Positions 23,978-37,461 of a stretch of DNA of 64,000 bases are shown here, in pieces. The number at the start of each line of letters is the position of its first letter. Position 1 is the stretch's first letter. Below the pieces are notes generated by a model. It did no database searches. It worked only from the letters and a program-made list of their open reading frames with translations, and was not told the origin of the DNA. Source of the stretch: Lingula anatina (Eukaryota > Brachiopoda > Lingulata > Lingulida > Lingulidae); the NCBI RefSeq assembly GCF_001039355.2, contig NW_019774069.1, positions 560,346 to 624,345 on the forward strand, read 5' to 3'. A program made the position numbers and the translations under genes.

Positions 23978-26900
23978 AGGCGGGCCAAAATATTCGGCGT
24001 GCGTACAAAATATACGTCTTTGCAAAAATAAGAAAGTTTCGCCAGTTGTTTTAGAAATAGGACTTAAGAAAAAAGACACTGGTTTTCTTTTTTCTCTTTA
24101 AGTTAACGGAAAATGACTTGAAATCCGTGGACTTAACTTACAAAATGATTTATTGCGTTTTCTTTTTTTTATTTTATAATCTTACAAAAATTTTATTCAA
24201 CCTACTATCTATTTCCAATTCTTTACCTTAACGTGACGCTAAAAGTTGCCCGATTTTTACCCCTCGTTTGTATCATACACACTTCTGCTCAATTATTGGA
24301 AATTATAAAAGCTAGCGACAGATATTAGGCAACAAAACTGACATAAAAGTGTACATTAACTCACCCGTATTGACAACATTCCTTCTTGCTGAAGGTCCAC
24401 CTGCGCCCGCACTGTCTATTCACACATTACATTCTTTTCTGTAGTACTGTTCATCTGCCGACGGTTTCTGTACACTGAAAAAGGAGTTTGAAAGTGATGA
24501 TCGTGTAACCTCCATCTAAATAGATGTCTGAGAACATGCAAAAAGGAAATATTTACCTACATTGCCTGACACCAACAGTGACGTTCACTTTAGCTGAGCA
24601 CGATTTTGAAAGAGAGCTTGGCAAGACACGCCAAATTCATTTTCTACATGTTATTGTGCCAAAGCCTCCCTTTAGATAAATTCTCTCTTCCTTCACATTC
24701 GATCATCGCATGAATACATACTGTCTTTCTTTGTTGCATTACACTTTGGTTTTATACCATTTGGTTACTTGAAAGCCTCAACCAACACTTGACTTGTACA
24801 TGTAAGTAGTCATTCGAAATTGTGTAACTTTAAATCTGTTTTATCCGAAAAAACAGGACAAAGACTTTTAATCAACGACCGCCAGGAAGGGGTCACTATG
24901 GAGATGCGCAGAATGTTACAGCATAGTTACAAGTAGGCCTACCTTTTGAAAGGCTGATTACCGTCTTTTGTCAAAATGACAGCGTATTTAGACATAAAAT
25001 TGCTTGTCGACACTGAACAAATAGCTGTGACTACGACCATCAAATAATGCGGAGGTATTGTGTAGAGGAAGACCAAGTATATGCTCACCTCCTCTGGCAA
25101 GGAAACAACTTCACTGTTCCCCTTTTTGCCTCTATGTTCCCCGCTTCCTGAAGCCTTTGTCATTTACATAATCTCGACGAAGATCTGTTTGGGATCAGAT
25201 TACAACAAAAGGTTATATATGTGCTACTGTTATCTGTTACTGTACTGTTGCAGTCAGCTGTATGACTGCGTTACATGACAGCGAAAATATTACCCGTGGA
25301 CAGGTGGTTTAATTAACATAATAACAACATTTTCGAAAAATTGGGCAAAATGGGGAATATAACTGTCTTTAGTTTAAGGTTTGATGTGTTTCAGTACAAT
25401 TATCAGATAATGTAAAAACCCTGCATGTGCATGCACCATGTGCAATGAAAGGCATAATGCTTTATCTGTATCTGAAAAGACAAAAACACGATAAAACATA
25501 CATCTTTATTATCTCGTTTGAAGCTGTTTTATGTCAAATGAATAAATAAATGATTCATTCACGATGTGGCATTAAATTTGTTCCAAATGCTAGTAGATAT
25601 GTTTACGTGAAGCATTATTTTAATCTTTGTGAATGACAAAGAGAGAGGCCATTTACATCTTGTAATGCAAAACAATAGACCCACAATTGCTGCATGTATA
25701 CATGTACAGATGAGAGACAGCATCTAATTTTAAAAGCCGAGTTGGTAGCAGCACAAGGATAATGGCTCAAAACTTAAATGGAAATCATCCAGGATAGCTC
25801 AAACGAAAGTCTCGCGACTTGGCGTTAAATCCAGCGAGAAACCGAAAACGATTTTAATACCCCCAAAACTTGTCTGTTACATAAACCGAGTAATACAGGA
25901 CTTGCATTAAAAATGTATTTTAAAGTGTAATCACATAATCTTTCTAAAGTGGATCCTGTTCAGCACGTAGCCAGGCTGTCGGATGACGGCAGCTTCTATA
26001 CTACTTTACGGTTTTAGACGTACAAACATGTTTCGTCATAAAACATCCATCATTAAGTTTTTGCATTTTGTTGGTGTCCGGTTACTTGCTTAACACCTTA
26101 TACTAGAAATTAAGATTGCCATAATGTGTCTGCACCTAACTTGCGTCTAAAGATTGAATCTCAATATCTTAGTGTTCGGGTTATTTGTTGACGTCATGGA
26201 ATCAGACTGTTTTTGGCGGATTTGCAAGATAATTCGTTTTCTATTTTAATGTTACAATTCTCATGTCTAAACTAATAACAGACTAATTAAATCTGGTTTT
26301 CTCATCGGGACTTCAGTTTTTATAGTGACATTTAGTAGCCTACATTTCTTTAAACTCCTACTACTATATGTAGCACGGGTATCACGACACAAAAACAAGC
26401 ATGACAAAATATCTCTTCTGAAAACGTTAATCTTGAATGCTGAATGACCTGCACCTTAATTTCTAATATGAATATCTGTAAATCGGTAGTTGATCTGTTA
26501 TATAAGTGTTTGTTTGAAAAATTGCATAAATTTAACTGCAATTAAATATTCGATATTTCTGTTCCGTGGACACAGGTGTGAAATTAACCAAAACTAACGG
26601 ATAGCAAAATCCCAATGCCATTATCATCGCTTTGGAAAATAACCCGCTGCTGTAAGCTAATCACACTCACTACCTGTTGTCCAATATTTAATACCAAATC
26701 TACCAGCATGCGGTCAGCAAATAATGTAATTATAATAATAGTAATAATGACGATAATTATAATAATATTTCAACTGTAATTGACCAACTGAAAAGTTCCC
26801 GGAGATACATTCTTATGTTCTTGCTTGTTATTACTACCGAACCTTGACTGGGGCACCATAGTGACCAAATAAAGGCAACTGCCTACCTGCAACCAGAAAC

Positions 26901-28497
26901 AGGGAATGCCAATTTAACGTGCCTGTTTCAGGAAAATTGACAGCGAGTTTGGCTGGCATGAGCTGCTCGTCGTGACATATCCCTGCTGAGCCGAATAAAT
27001 CAATTTGTTCTTTTGGATCAGGGATTTTTTTACAGTTAGAACGAAACCTAAGAAATCAACTCAACCTAATTCAAAGTGACGCATCTGGGTTGTTATACAA
27101 GATATATGCTTCTAAGTCCTAAAAAATACCTAAGCGTACACGCAACTGCGTGGGTGATATTAAGTCAGTAACCAGTTACAAAGACCCAAAGCTGTTTACA
27201 CACTCAAAGAAATCCTTGAATAAACTCATCCACTATCAAGTCACACTTTGTTGGTTACAGACTGCATTGCAATTCTAATTTCATGCCACATGTATTCCTG
27301 TTCTCTTACACACTGGTAACAGTCACTAAACAGTAATGCACACACCACAAGTGATCTTATCCATTTGATGTACCTTGGTATGTGATTTGTGGTAAAGCTG
27401 TAGCCGCACATGGAGGGTCACCACTTTGCCATTAATTTAGAAATTATCTCGTGAATGTGCTTGTTTCTTATTACCCCATTTAATTAATTTTGAATGTCAC
27501 CCTCTGCCCAAATATCTAGTTATGCCAGCTTTCATCAAGGGTCCACCTTAATCCCTTCTACAGGCGACTCTTAAATATGGTTGATACATGTAGTCCACAG
27601 CCAGTCGAACAATCTTCCATGGCAAGTTTTAGTTCTTTAAAAAATTTGTTCATACCAGTATCTGTGAAAAAGGCAGCAAGCATTTTTAGTAGGTTCAATC
27701 CTAATGCAAGATGTCAGAGATGCAATCCTCGTTGACACATTTAATGGTTATTTCTCTTTGCCTCCCATAAATAAACAACTTGTCCATCGTATTTTGACAA
27801 TTGCCATATGATATATTATAGCTCATATTGAGATTTATTTATGACAAAGTAGGTAGTGTTGGTATATAATTTGCTTACATTTCAGGAAATCTTCATTATC
27901 GATACATTTGGTGATGTGTTGCTGACAATTACTATAACATAGTTTGAGATATTGCACAAAATTCCAGATTTTTGCTTTCTAATATTATCTTAATTCACCC
28001 ATGTTGTACATGTTGGACACCTTGGAAGCAAATACAGTCAGGGAATCTATAGCATAGGAAAAAAACGTCTGAGCCTCGTTACAAAACAAGGTGACACAGA
28101 CAACTTGGGCGTGTTAGAGACTGTAAATACTCATGCCGTAAATTACATTTTATGGTAATAAATACATGTAGGCCGAGAGGGTTTTCTTTTAAGAAAGTTT
28201 AAGGTAATTGGTAGTGAAGATTTTCGAAATAGATCAGAAGTCTTCAGAGGCCTGCCATGCCAAAAACTTTATTAAGCTAAATTCAACGAATCTACAATTG
28301 TGCTCCCATTGAGAATTCCTTTTGCCTCGCTTTAGCGAGAAAAAAAGAAAATGTCAATCAAAACGCTAAAATCGAAGATAAAATGTTATATCGATTACTT
28401 GTCGCCCAAGCAAAAGTTTTTTATATGCATTATTAATATAGATTACCTGATAGTGACTTTTCTGTCAGCCAGCAGACATCAGCATTTTCCTTTTCCT
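23978..28497. other. intergenic, nothing recognised
   Basis: AT-rich with (ATA)n-like stretches around 26724-26768. A minus-strand ATG at 25163 opens 25 codons up to a donor-like GAG|gtgagc, too little to call an exon. Confidence 0.55.
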
Positions 28498-28662
28498 TCA
28501 GATGAACCCATCGCGAATGGTAGTCCAAACAAAGACTGAGCCACCTCCGCGAGAAACAGTTTTCACCACACAGTATTCAGCAAACCTCTCACGGGTTTGG
28601 TATCGAACACAGAATCTGCCATCCACACGATGAAAACGGAATCTCAATAAATCAGAAAACCA
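28498..28662 (-). pseudogene. Tc1/mariner-type transposase fragment
   Basis: An open 54-codon minus-strand stretch reads WFSDLLRFRFHRVDGRFCV, then RERFAEYCVV, GGGSVFVWTTI and a stop. It matches FSDESRF-RVDGR-VYRR, ERFAE-CVV, GGGSVMVWGGI of the DDE transposase core around the second catalytic Asp (retained as FSD). Both ends are lost. Different enough from the relic near 7.8 kb to be another family. Confidence 0.65.
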
Positions 28663-29716
28663 GACATGCATGGCGCAGCTGACAGAAGTGAAGTTGACGG
28701 GTCCATTCTAAGTGGCGGTACTTCCTCTATTGGACCAAACGGGATTTCTAACGAGTACCCTCTGATTTCAGACCACGATTCAAGACTCACATGTTGACTG
28801 CTCCCCTGGAAGGCAGTTCCCATCTGTCCCTCGGAGAAGATGCAGATGAGGTTCTCTTTCAATGCTCTTTCATCGACATATCTGATATAGTGTACTTTGC
28901 TCCCTGGATGCAATCTAACAAGGAGAACCAGTGCTGAGGCCTGGTCGCACGTTTTCTGTAGTGCGATGTCGTTAGATTCTCTTCCAGACGGTCCCTTGAG
29001 CCATTCCAAGGTGAACCGCAGTGTCCTTTTGTTTGTGTCTAGCTTGCCTCATCTACGCAATGTACCAAACTTTACGTTTGGCTACAAGAGGCGGCATTAT
29101 TACCTTCAATTGTGCTGGGCAAATTTTGATTTGTAACTGCAAACGCCAGTGATTAGGACATCAATATGAGTGTGTTTTTGATAAGTTGCTTCTAAAACTT
29201 TATTTTTTTTACCGACGTCCGACTGTTCATTGGGTTTAAAATATCGGAATAAAATAAACACGAAAACTGTCAAGTTTTACGGTTCTCATACGTCACATGA
29301 CTGCATTATTATAACTCAAAGGTCAACTAAGCCTAGGTTAACGATTGGTTCATTTTCACCATTTTTGTTAGCCAATCGGCGGGAGAACCAGTGGGCTATG
29401 TAAGAAGTAATTCTTTCGCCACTGAAGTATGGCTGAGGTTATTAGTGACTGGTAGACAAAAAGATAATACATGTATGTAAAAGGGTCAGCCCGGTCGTAC
29501 GAACGTTTAGATACTGTAAATGACCGCTTAGTTTTCAGTCTTAAAAATTATTGCTCCGACTACGACTGTAACACGGGGGGATTGTTTCAAAACGGAGCGC
29601 AAGTTGAGACTGAACTGCAAGCAATCATGCATGTGTCCGAAGTGCTGGACTTTGGTAAAAAATACATCCAGATTATTTTGCCCTTGACCGACGAGAACAG
29701 ACAGAGTGGGAAAGCG

Positions 29717-29742
29717 CCCCCCCCCCCCCAAAAAAAAAAAAA
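29717..29742 (+). repeat. poly-C/poly-A tract
   Basis: About 11 C followed directly by about 12 A. Confidence 0.9.
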
Positions 29743-30841
29743 GAAAGTCTTCGCTGTTTTAATGCTGCACGTACGTGCTTAATATGACTCATGGGTCTCT
29801 ATCAAAAAAAAAAAAATGCGAGTGTTTCATTATTTGTAGATAACTTTGTAGTGTTTCATGAAAATCTTCAAAGTTTATATAGACATGTTGAGAATATGTT
29901 TCATTGCACCTTCACAAAAAGGTCCAATGCCCTTACACTACAGTGTCCACAGGCAGAAGGTTTCTGTTGTATTGTGAATTTCTTTTATTAATGTTAGCCT
30001 GGAATTATAACCTTTAACTGTCATTTGTTTTGGATAACAAGCCTATTAATGGGAATCCATTAAGGTATTAAATGTAAGCTCTGGATTATTATTATATTAA
30101 GAACTAATTGTTTCTATTAGGAAAGTCAAAGTGTTGTTGGTGAAAAAATATTGGTGAAATCACTTTGTATCAATAAAATAAATATCTTCATATAGGTCTT
30201 CTTGTTTTTTCAGAAAGTTTTTTGTTCGATTCGTTTGCATGAAGTATATCATGTATTTTAGAAAAATGAAACACTTCATTGAATAAGAATCGCTGGTTTT
30301 ACCGTTTTGAGATATGGCTTAGTAAGTTAAAATAAGTGTTAACGTTGTCAAAATGATTTTAAATAGTGACAAAAAGTCATTATTTTGCATTTTTGTATTT
30401 CCCCCATCCGACCCTTGATGAAAATAAAAATTGTGCGATAAACAAGTAATTAAAAACACCTAACCGTTAATCTTTCATTCCGCTCAGATTCACTACACAC
30501 AGGATATACAACTCTAGTCAATTATTGTGCATTACTCAAGGAATTTCTTCCACTTTCGTAAATTGGAAATCGTTTATTTGACATTGATAAAGTCAGCTGT
30601 ATTAAATATTTTGTGAAAATATTCACAGTGTAATTAAAATTGATGATAATATCTCTAATTTTCAAAATAGTCCTTTATTTCAACCAAGAGTGATTTATCT
30701 GCCAGAAACCTAACCGTTATAATTAATATCAACAAATGCATTGACATTTGTTTCAAAATGATTTAACTTGTAGATAGCCTGTAATATAAGTGTGATTCTT
30801 ATATTTGTCTATTGCTTTATTTATAATATTTTGTTTAATTC

Positions 30842-31000
30842 CAGTGGCGGATTTAGGGGAGTGTCGGGGGGTTCCTGACCCCTCCCCCCTTCGATTTCTG
30901 TAAAAAATCACACCAATGGTCCCCTTGAAATTAGAATTTTGACTAGCTGAATCATATAGTTCTAAACCCTACCAAATGGCACCGTTCGCCCTCTAAAATG
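30842..31000 (+). repeat. dispersed repeat with hAT-like terminus, copy 2
   Basis: It begins CAGTGGCGGATTTAGGGGAG, followed by a G-run/C-run pair and the same AT-rich body as the copy at 14473. The CAGTGGCGGAT start resembles hAT-family terminal repeats; assignment is an inference. Confidence 0.5.
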
Positions 31001-33359
31001 CGTAAGGTGTAATAAATCTGGCCAATACCGTTACGAGGTTTTCAGCTTCGTAACTGTTGATGAAAGGAGTCAGTTCTCGGAATATATTTTATTTCTGAAG
31101 TGCAGCTTACAAGATTTATAAGTGCTAACTTCAACCCTTTAAGTCACTACTCTCACGCGTTGCTGATCCTCTGCTTTAGCACTTGAGCTTTTTGGAACTT
31201 AACTAGCTTTACAATGAATTTCACATATATTTATATTATAATAAATAGTGTACGTGTGCAAATACATAAGTACCGTGTGCATTTTACCATATATGGTCAG
31301 AATTACTTAACTTATTGAACAATGCTGATTGCATGGACAATACGTGAAATCATCAAACCTTGATGCTGGATGACATGAGATTGGACAGACCATTTACAAC
31401 ATGCAGCTAATATCTTTACCTTACATGTATTATGTATAATGTGATGCAGGAGGCAGGTCATTGTTTTTACTTAGGTATCAATGTCCAAATTTCCATAACT
31501 AATTGTCACACCTCAAAAATGAAACATGACTTCACAAGTTAAATTCAAAGACGATCATCCGGTGCATAATACAGTGCATAGGGTCAGATAGTACTCGGTA
31601 TATCAAAGAGGGGTTTTCTAATTCAAAATTTTCATTTTAAACGTTATGTTACCCCGTGACAATACTCTTTTGGAATGATAAATATAACGTGTTAAAAAAA
31701 ACTACCCTACTCAAAATTCTAATTACCAACTGGACAAATCATGCGATGCAGAATCTCGAAAAACGACATCCAAGAGACTAAAGTTTAATTCTGATATAAT
31801 GTTTTTGTTCGAATGCTACATAGTTGTTATAAAGGCAGTTGGGCCATATCTTTTCTGTGATAGAGCCAATACACTGTATTGCGTGGGAATTTCTTAAAAT
31901 AATTATAATTAATTATTTTTGGGGAAATTGAAATAAAGGGTAATCCGTTTTTGCCCTATCTATCCGATGTAAGTGATACGGTCCAAATCCACCGCAGAGC
32001 GTACTGACACTGCTTATCACACGGTAAACATTGCTTTATGGGACTGTTTATGGTATGCGTTACTCTATAAATGCCTTTTGTCTATTCAGGTAGTCTTTTC
32101 AGTATACCGAAAAGATCGATATTTATTTGGTACGTCCCATTCCATGAACTGTCTATTTGAATAAATAAAATGTTTTCAAAAATCGTTATCCCATTCCATG
32201 AAGGGTCTCTCGCCAGGTGCTCAGGGCCGATAACACTGTGAAACTGAACCCGGTACATTACTGAACTACACGTAGGCCTACATGTACCTCTACAGGTCAA
32301 AATATCTGAACTGTGCATTATCTACTAAAAACTTTTCCGTGTCCGTCTTTGTTTCACAATTACAGGAGTTGTTGGATCATTAACCAGACATCTTCAAAAG
32401 CCAAGGAAAAGCTGCTAGTCGTGTTTGACTAACAGGTAATTAGTAAGCGATAATAGGATAAACACTCGATCCCTTTCATTTCCTATTCTGGAAACCCGTC
32501 TACAGACCAACACTGGTTTGCGAGTCAATATGTCCTTGCTGCTGTGAATACATCATCAATGAAATGAAATGAAGAACATTTACCTGATGCCTAGGTTGCA
32601 TTTGATGCGTGTGATAACGTGCACTGCCTATATGTCTTCTCTCGTACAGCGAATTCATACAAAGTCTTACGGATTGACGACCTCCGTAGTCTCTATTTTT
32701 TTGTCATGCCGAAATATAAATGTATAAATGTTTTAAATCGTAAGCTCGTAGGCCGGAGCAATATTGTAGATGGTAGCCTATTTGAAGTTCTGCGTTTCCT
32801 TATTCTGGCCACGTGGGTGCTAAAAACGTGCGGGGCTGCATCGACAGCTTACCATTCTTCTGCAAGGAATTTGCAAGGAGGGTGTACCTCAATTACACTG
32901 AGACTGAAAGGACACGTTATTAGGCTAGACGCTACGGGCCTGAAAACTTTTACCTATATCCTCGGCAATCCATACTCAGTTTGACACTTTTTTTATGATA
33001 GACAAATGTATGACGGTCTATTTCTGGGCGGTTGTCCTATAAAACCAATGGGCCATGACAGAGGGCGGTAAAGAGGGCCGTGATAAAGGGCGGTAAAGTC
33101 AGCGAAAGGTAGGAAAAACGTTCATTTTAGCCATGTTGTCATATTTGATTGGTAATAGGCCTAATTAATCCCAAAAATCTATGAATCAGCCAACAGTGTT
33201 ACTTTCCATAAGATAATTAATTTTGAAGGTTAAGGAACAAACAATCATTCCATAATCATAATTGAAACATAGTCTACTTTTCTATACTATGGTGGTCTTT
33301 AGGCGATTATATTTCTCTATATAGGCCTATTGCACTGAGAATAAGACAATTTGCCATGT

Positions 33360-33410
33360 CACCTTGACGCATGCGCAGTAGGAAGTTAGAAAGTAAATGG
33401 CGGTCGCGGT
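33360..33410 (+). promoter_or_regulatory. candidate CpG-type promoter motif cluster
   Basis: Within 36 bases there are an NRF1-like CGCATGCGCA (33368-33377), an ETS-like AGGAAGT (33380-33386) and a YY1-like AAATGGCGG (33395-33403). In animal genomes this trio is typical of housekeeping promoters near a first ATG. The ATG at 33397 opens only a 36-codon frame. No gene downstream is proven. Confidence 0.25.
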
Positions 33411-33527
33411 TGCTTTGAACAGGGGGTGGAAACGCATTACTTATATGATTATGACGAGCCTAACCGTCAGTACCGGATATAAGTTTGTGACCTTGAGGGG
33501 CAATTAAGCTTGGTCTTTGAGGCACGC

Positions 33528-33869
33528 ATGAAAAGTAGTAGATCTACCACACCTGGGTCTTTTGATTTTGACAACTGTTCACTCGTCAACGAGGCGCTTG
33601 TTCAAGACAACAGACTGATATCTACTAGTACTACCAGTGGCTTCATTAGTAACGTTCCCACAATAGGCCTACATGGTTTTCTGTCTGTGCGTACATACCC
33701 TGAATTTGGTTAGCCTCACTGACGAGAACAATGGACGTTTCTCACCCCTCTCTAGGATTAGGCCTACCCCTGCTTTGAAAAATGTGTTTGTCGATTTTGT
33801 GCAACAACAAGACGAAGAAGATGAAGAAGCTATACACACGACAGATATGAGTGCAAGCGATGCGTCAAG
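33528..33869 (+). CDS. coding-like block, unrecognised, possible first exon
   Basis: A frame from ATG 33528 (MKSSRSTTPGSFDFDNC) stays open to 33713. A second frame, shifted by one, runs 33673-33906 and includes ALKNVFVDFVQQQDEEDEEA. The codons look protein-like (acidic tail, Ser/Thr-rich start), and GTCAAG|gtatca at 33869 could serve as a donor. The frame change near 33673-33713 needs a frameshift or tiny intron, so this may be a pseudogene or chance. No family recognised. Confidence 0.2.
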
Positions 33870-33913
33870 GTATCAGAATCTCCTCCGAGCGCAGCCGAGG
33901 CTTTGAAAGTAAC

Positions 33914-34030
33914 ACGCTCGCGCTGCCAGTAATTACGCCGCGGGGTATCCAGGGCACAGACCGTGATCACAAGATACCGAAAATAGATTTTTAGATTTTT
34001 AGAAAATAGATTTTCCATGTGAACGGAGCC
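33914..34030. mobile_element. single arm of the 46155-type palindromic element
   Basis: GCTCGCGCTGCCAGTAATTA begins this copy, and CATGTGAACGGAGCC followed by TTAA (34031-34034) ends it. It matches the right half of the element at 46155-46411, including the CACAGACCGTGATCA word. The left arm is absent. Confidence 0.65.
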
Positions 34031-34034
34031 TTAA

Positions 34035-36502
34035 AGTCTTGTACAAGGGCGGGTTTTGAATTGAACAGTGGAATCAAATCATACAAGAGTGAAAGAAATC
34101 TCACACCGTTGATTAGACCCTGTGACTACTGCATCTGTGGCAAGACGTAGGCCTACTTCAAGTTCTAAAATTGAATCTATTGATTGGTCAGTGTGCAAAA
34201 GTCAAAATGTAAATCGGTGTAGATACGTACACTATACTGTATCTACTTATAAGTAGGCTATAGGCTACAGCAAACGGGTCTAAAATCATTCTTGATGTAG
34301 GCCTACATATAGCTGGGGCATAAAATGGCAAGTCTAATTTATGTCTATTACAGAAAAAGACATCTAACTGCCGCTCAGAAAAGCACATTGAAAAATGTAA
34401 CATGTATGATGAAATGTCTGGAAATGGCAAGTGTTGACATTACTCTTGAATTAGACTCAGGGAAAGCTTTCGACTCGACATTTTGCATAATCCATGTTGC
34501 AAACGTTAGGTCGTTGTAAGATTGACAACCCAACTGGATGAATAAAAAATACATTACAGAAAGTCTATTGTATTTCACAAGCAGGCCCCGAAGCTCACTC
34601 TCGACCACTCCAGCACGATTGCTTCGAAATATGGGGCTTTGGAGAAACCCTGCATGCAGCTAATATAATAAATGCATGCATATTAACCCAGTAAACGTTG
34701 AGGACATTCATCCTTCATCCGTGATTTACTTTCTATCTCCTCTTATTGTCGAAAAAAGAAGAAAATATCTAGTAAAACACCGTCAGGTAAAGCCCTATAT
34801 TTTCAATAACACAACATATAAGTTAAGTATTACCCCCGGCATACCCTCTGATATCACAGGGGCCTCTGAAATAGAACATAAATCGAAGAATACAATCATA
34901 TTTAGCAGACTACCGGTGGACCTTGTGGTCAGAGAGTAGGCCTACCCATGACGGTGATTCGTATGGCCATTGCAAAAATTAAAAAATAAAAATTCTTCAT
35001 CATTTTTGGCATTGCACCACTTACACTGTATGCCTTTATGGAGGTTGTAGAAACTAAACTAGCTTAAGAAGTCATAGATGAATCTGAAGGGATGGAGGTG
35101 TGCTGCTGTACAACATGATGCCGAGAGTTTTGGAGCAAGCCGCAGTAGACAACAGTGACATTATCGAAAAAAACACTCGATGGACACAGAACAAAACATA
35201 TATGCTACTTCCTCCATTATTTATCAAAGACTGCACTATGGACCTAACCCCAAAAATGTCCAAATGTTCATGTATATCTCACATGGGCGGTATCAGATAG
35301 TAATGAAGATATCGATAAAGATGAAAATAGTAATATTTTGCATATATTGCAATGGCTTAAATGACATACATGAATGTATTCATGTTGTTCATTGAATAGT
35401 TATCCACTGTATAAGTCAAGTACTCTAAAAAACTACAATATCTGTTTTTAACTCGTGTTAAAATTTTTGAAATGCAGCATAACGGCATTTATTGGTTTCA
35501 CAAGTGTGAGTTTATATAAGAAATATGAATATATGACTTGATAGAAATGGCAAATTTGGTTGATATAAATATTCAAATTTGTATATCATTATGAACTATC
35601 AAACCGAGTATAGAATGCTGAGGGAATAAAATTTACTTTATATGCCTCCTTCTAAGATCAGCGTCTAGTCTATATGATCACTTCTCAACTCACAAACCAA
35701 TTTTCCCGACGTCGACCTGACCCTAAAGCCGTGTCGGATAAACGGCAAGGCACTCGTACAAAATGTTACCATACACGCCGTAGCCCATCGGCACTTTGTC
35801 TACGATGTAAAAAATCACACGGAAAATCGTATACGTTATCATTGAGCGTCGCCCGTGGCAAATGTAACATAGGCATAAATGTATAAGGCAATTGAATGCA
35901 CAGACCTTTATCCCGAATGACTGAACGTCACAGTATTAATTTCAAAATAAGACACCGAGCAGTTTTGAAACCACCACTTTGAGAAGAAACATGCCCTTCG
36001 TATTTGACAAAACAACTGGATATATCTAATTACAAGTTGGAAGATGTTTCTGATTAATTCTGTCCCCCGTGACAACTTTACATGCACTGGGAAGGACGGT
36101 AATAGCCTGTTGGGAACCATTACAGAGAAGAGCTGATTTCGATAATAGGGCAGAGATACCATCAACTAACATTATGATGATAGATAATGTTGACGTCAAT
36201 ACCCACAGTCTTATTAGGACGCTCCAACAAACGCTGCCCTTAATTAAGGAAGGTTAACATATGTCATTTGCAATTAAAACAAAACCTCCTCACGCAATAT
36301 ATGGTTGAAAACAAAATTTAATTTGCCTATCGTCATGTGCACGTGTACTACATGTGCACCACGACTAATATTGATAATGTTGAAAACACTTTATGTTACA
36401 GAAATCTATACTGTATATTTCGCATTCATCGTTAGACATTTTCCTTGGCCTTCATCTAGCGCTTTTTAAAGTGCCCTTTTCGCTTATTCTTGAAGTGAAG
36501 AC
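34035..36502. other. intergenic, nothing recognised
   Basis: Notable only for three copies of GTAGGCCTAC between 34147 and 34945. Frames of up to 87 codons show no domain. Confidence 0.55.
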
Positions 36503-37461
36503 TAAAGCCTCTCTTACAACCCGTCGTGCGTGCTTAGAGATCGTGCGTCCTCGGAGTTCTTGTCAGACGTAGCGTTGTCGCAGGATGAAAATTAAATCGC
36601 AACAGACGAAGTAGTAAGTACTTTATGAGTAGGTGTGTTGTGCTCTAAACGTGGGGCCTTTTTTTGGAAGTAGGAAGAAGTAAGGAGCACGTACGATCTG
36701 TACTTGTGTCGCACACAGTGAGTGAGATAATCATACGTGTATTGCAAGCGAAGCGTACGATTTCAGAAATCGTACTTACGAAGTAAGAGAAACGTAATAA
36801 GCACGGAAGTGGAACGCACGGATAATCAAAATGAAATAAAAGGGAGCACCGAGTCTCTTCATCATTTACTGTTTTAGCTACCAAAATGGCACTTCCAAGA
36901 AGGATGCGCCATCGACTTCTACAGCTGCTAATGCTAGAGGAGGCCGAAGATCGTGACGCAATTCTGGCAGTGGTTGCCCGGGATCGCCTGCACTTTTATC
37001 GTGCAGGGCACGTGCGTCGTCTTAGTGTGACGCACTTCACAAGTATGGTAGTAGTACTCGCCACGCACTTTGGAAGTAAGATAAACGCACGGAGGAAATG
37101 CGCTCACCCCCCTTTTTGTTAACACGTACATTGAAAGCAAGTTGAACGTACGAGTCTCTTGCGTGGTAAGTACGTCTTCGTGGTAAAATACCCCGGAATT
37201 TCTGCATGCTTTTCCTGCGTTACACGCACGCCTAGCGCACTTACTCAGTACTTTTGTCTTGCGTGCTACGAGCGTGCTCCAGGCGTTCAGACAGGTCGTA
37301 GCGAAAAACTGGCCGGCCAGTTTTCGGGCTGCGTGCTTTGCGTCGTGTTTGCGTCCACCAAAAACAGTACGTTCCACGTGCGTGTATCTTACTACTTGGC
37401 CAATTTTTTGCACGCAAACCGCTCGTAGAAGCACGCACGACCGGTTGTAAGAGTAGCTTTA
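36503..37461. mobile_element. 0.96-kb non-autonomous DNA transposon with 33-bp inverted repeats
   Basis: 36503-36535 and the reverse complement of 37429-37461 match at 30 of 33 positions (core CTCTTACAACC and GTCGTGCGTGCTT). The inside is dense in GTACG, GCACG, AAGTA and CGTGCG words on both strands. A plus-strand frame from 36886 begins MALPRRMRHRLLQLLMLEEA and continues with EDRDAILAVV, which looks like the Leu/Glu/Arg-rich start of PIF/Harbinger transposases; the rest of the protein is missing. Flanks fit a TA or TWA target site. Confidence 0.6.

Larger units (their letters stand above)
29060..33359. other. intergenic with one dispersed repeat
   Basis: Very AT-rich; contains the hAT-like repeat (30842) and a poly-C/poly-A tract. 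No gene recognised. Confidence 0.55.

Noticed and set aside
24939-25163. minus-strand mini-exon with GAG|gtgagc donor
   Set aside because: Only 25 codons between the ATG and the donor, with no partner exon or promoter evidence.
28644-29051. about 135-codon minus-strand frame (TLRFTLEWLKGPSG at its start)
   Set aside because: It looks somewhat protein-like but matches no family that I know, lacks convincing splice sites and overlaps the transposase relic in another frame. Not called as a gene.
36934-37434. 166-codon minus-strand frame and several overlapping frames
   Set aside because: They lie inside the word-rich element at 36503-37461, where a GC-rich repeated interior keeps several frames open at once.
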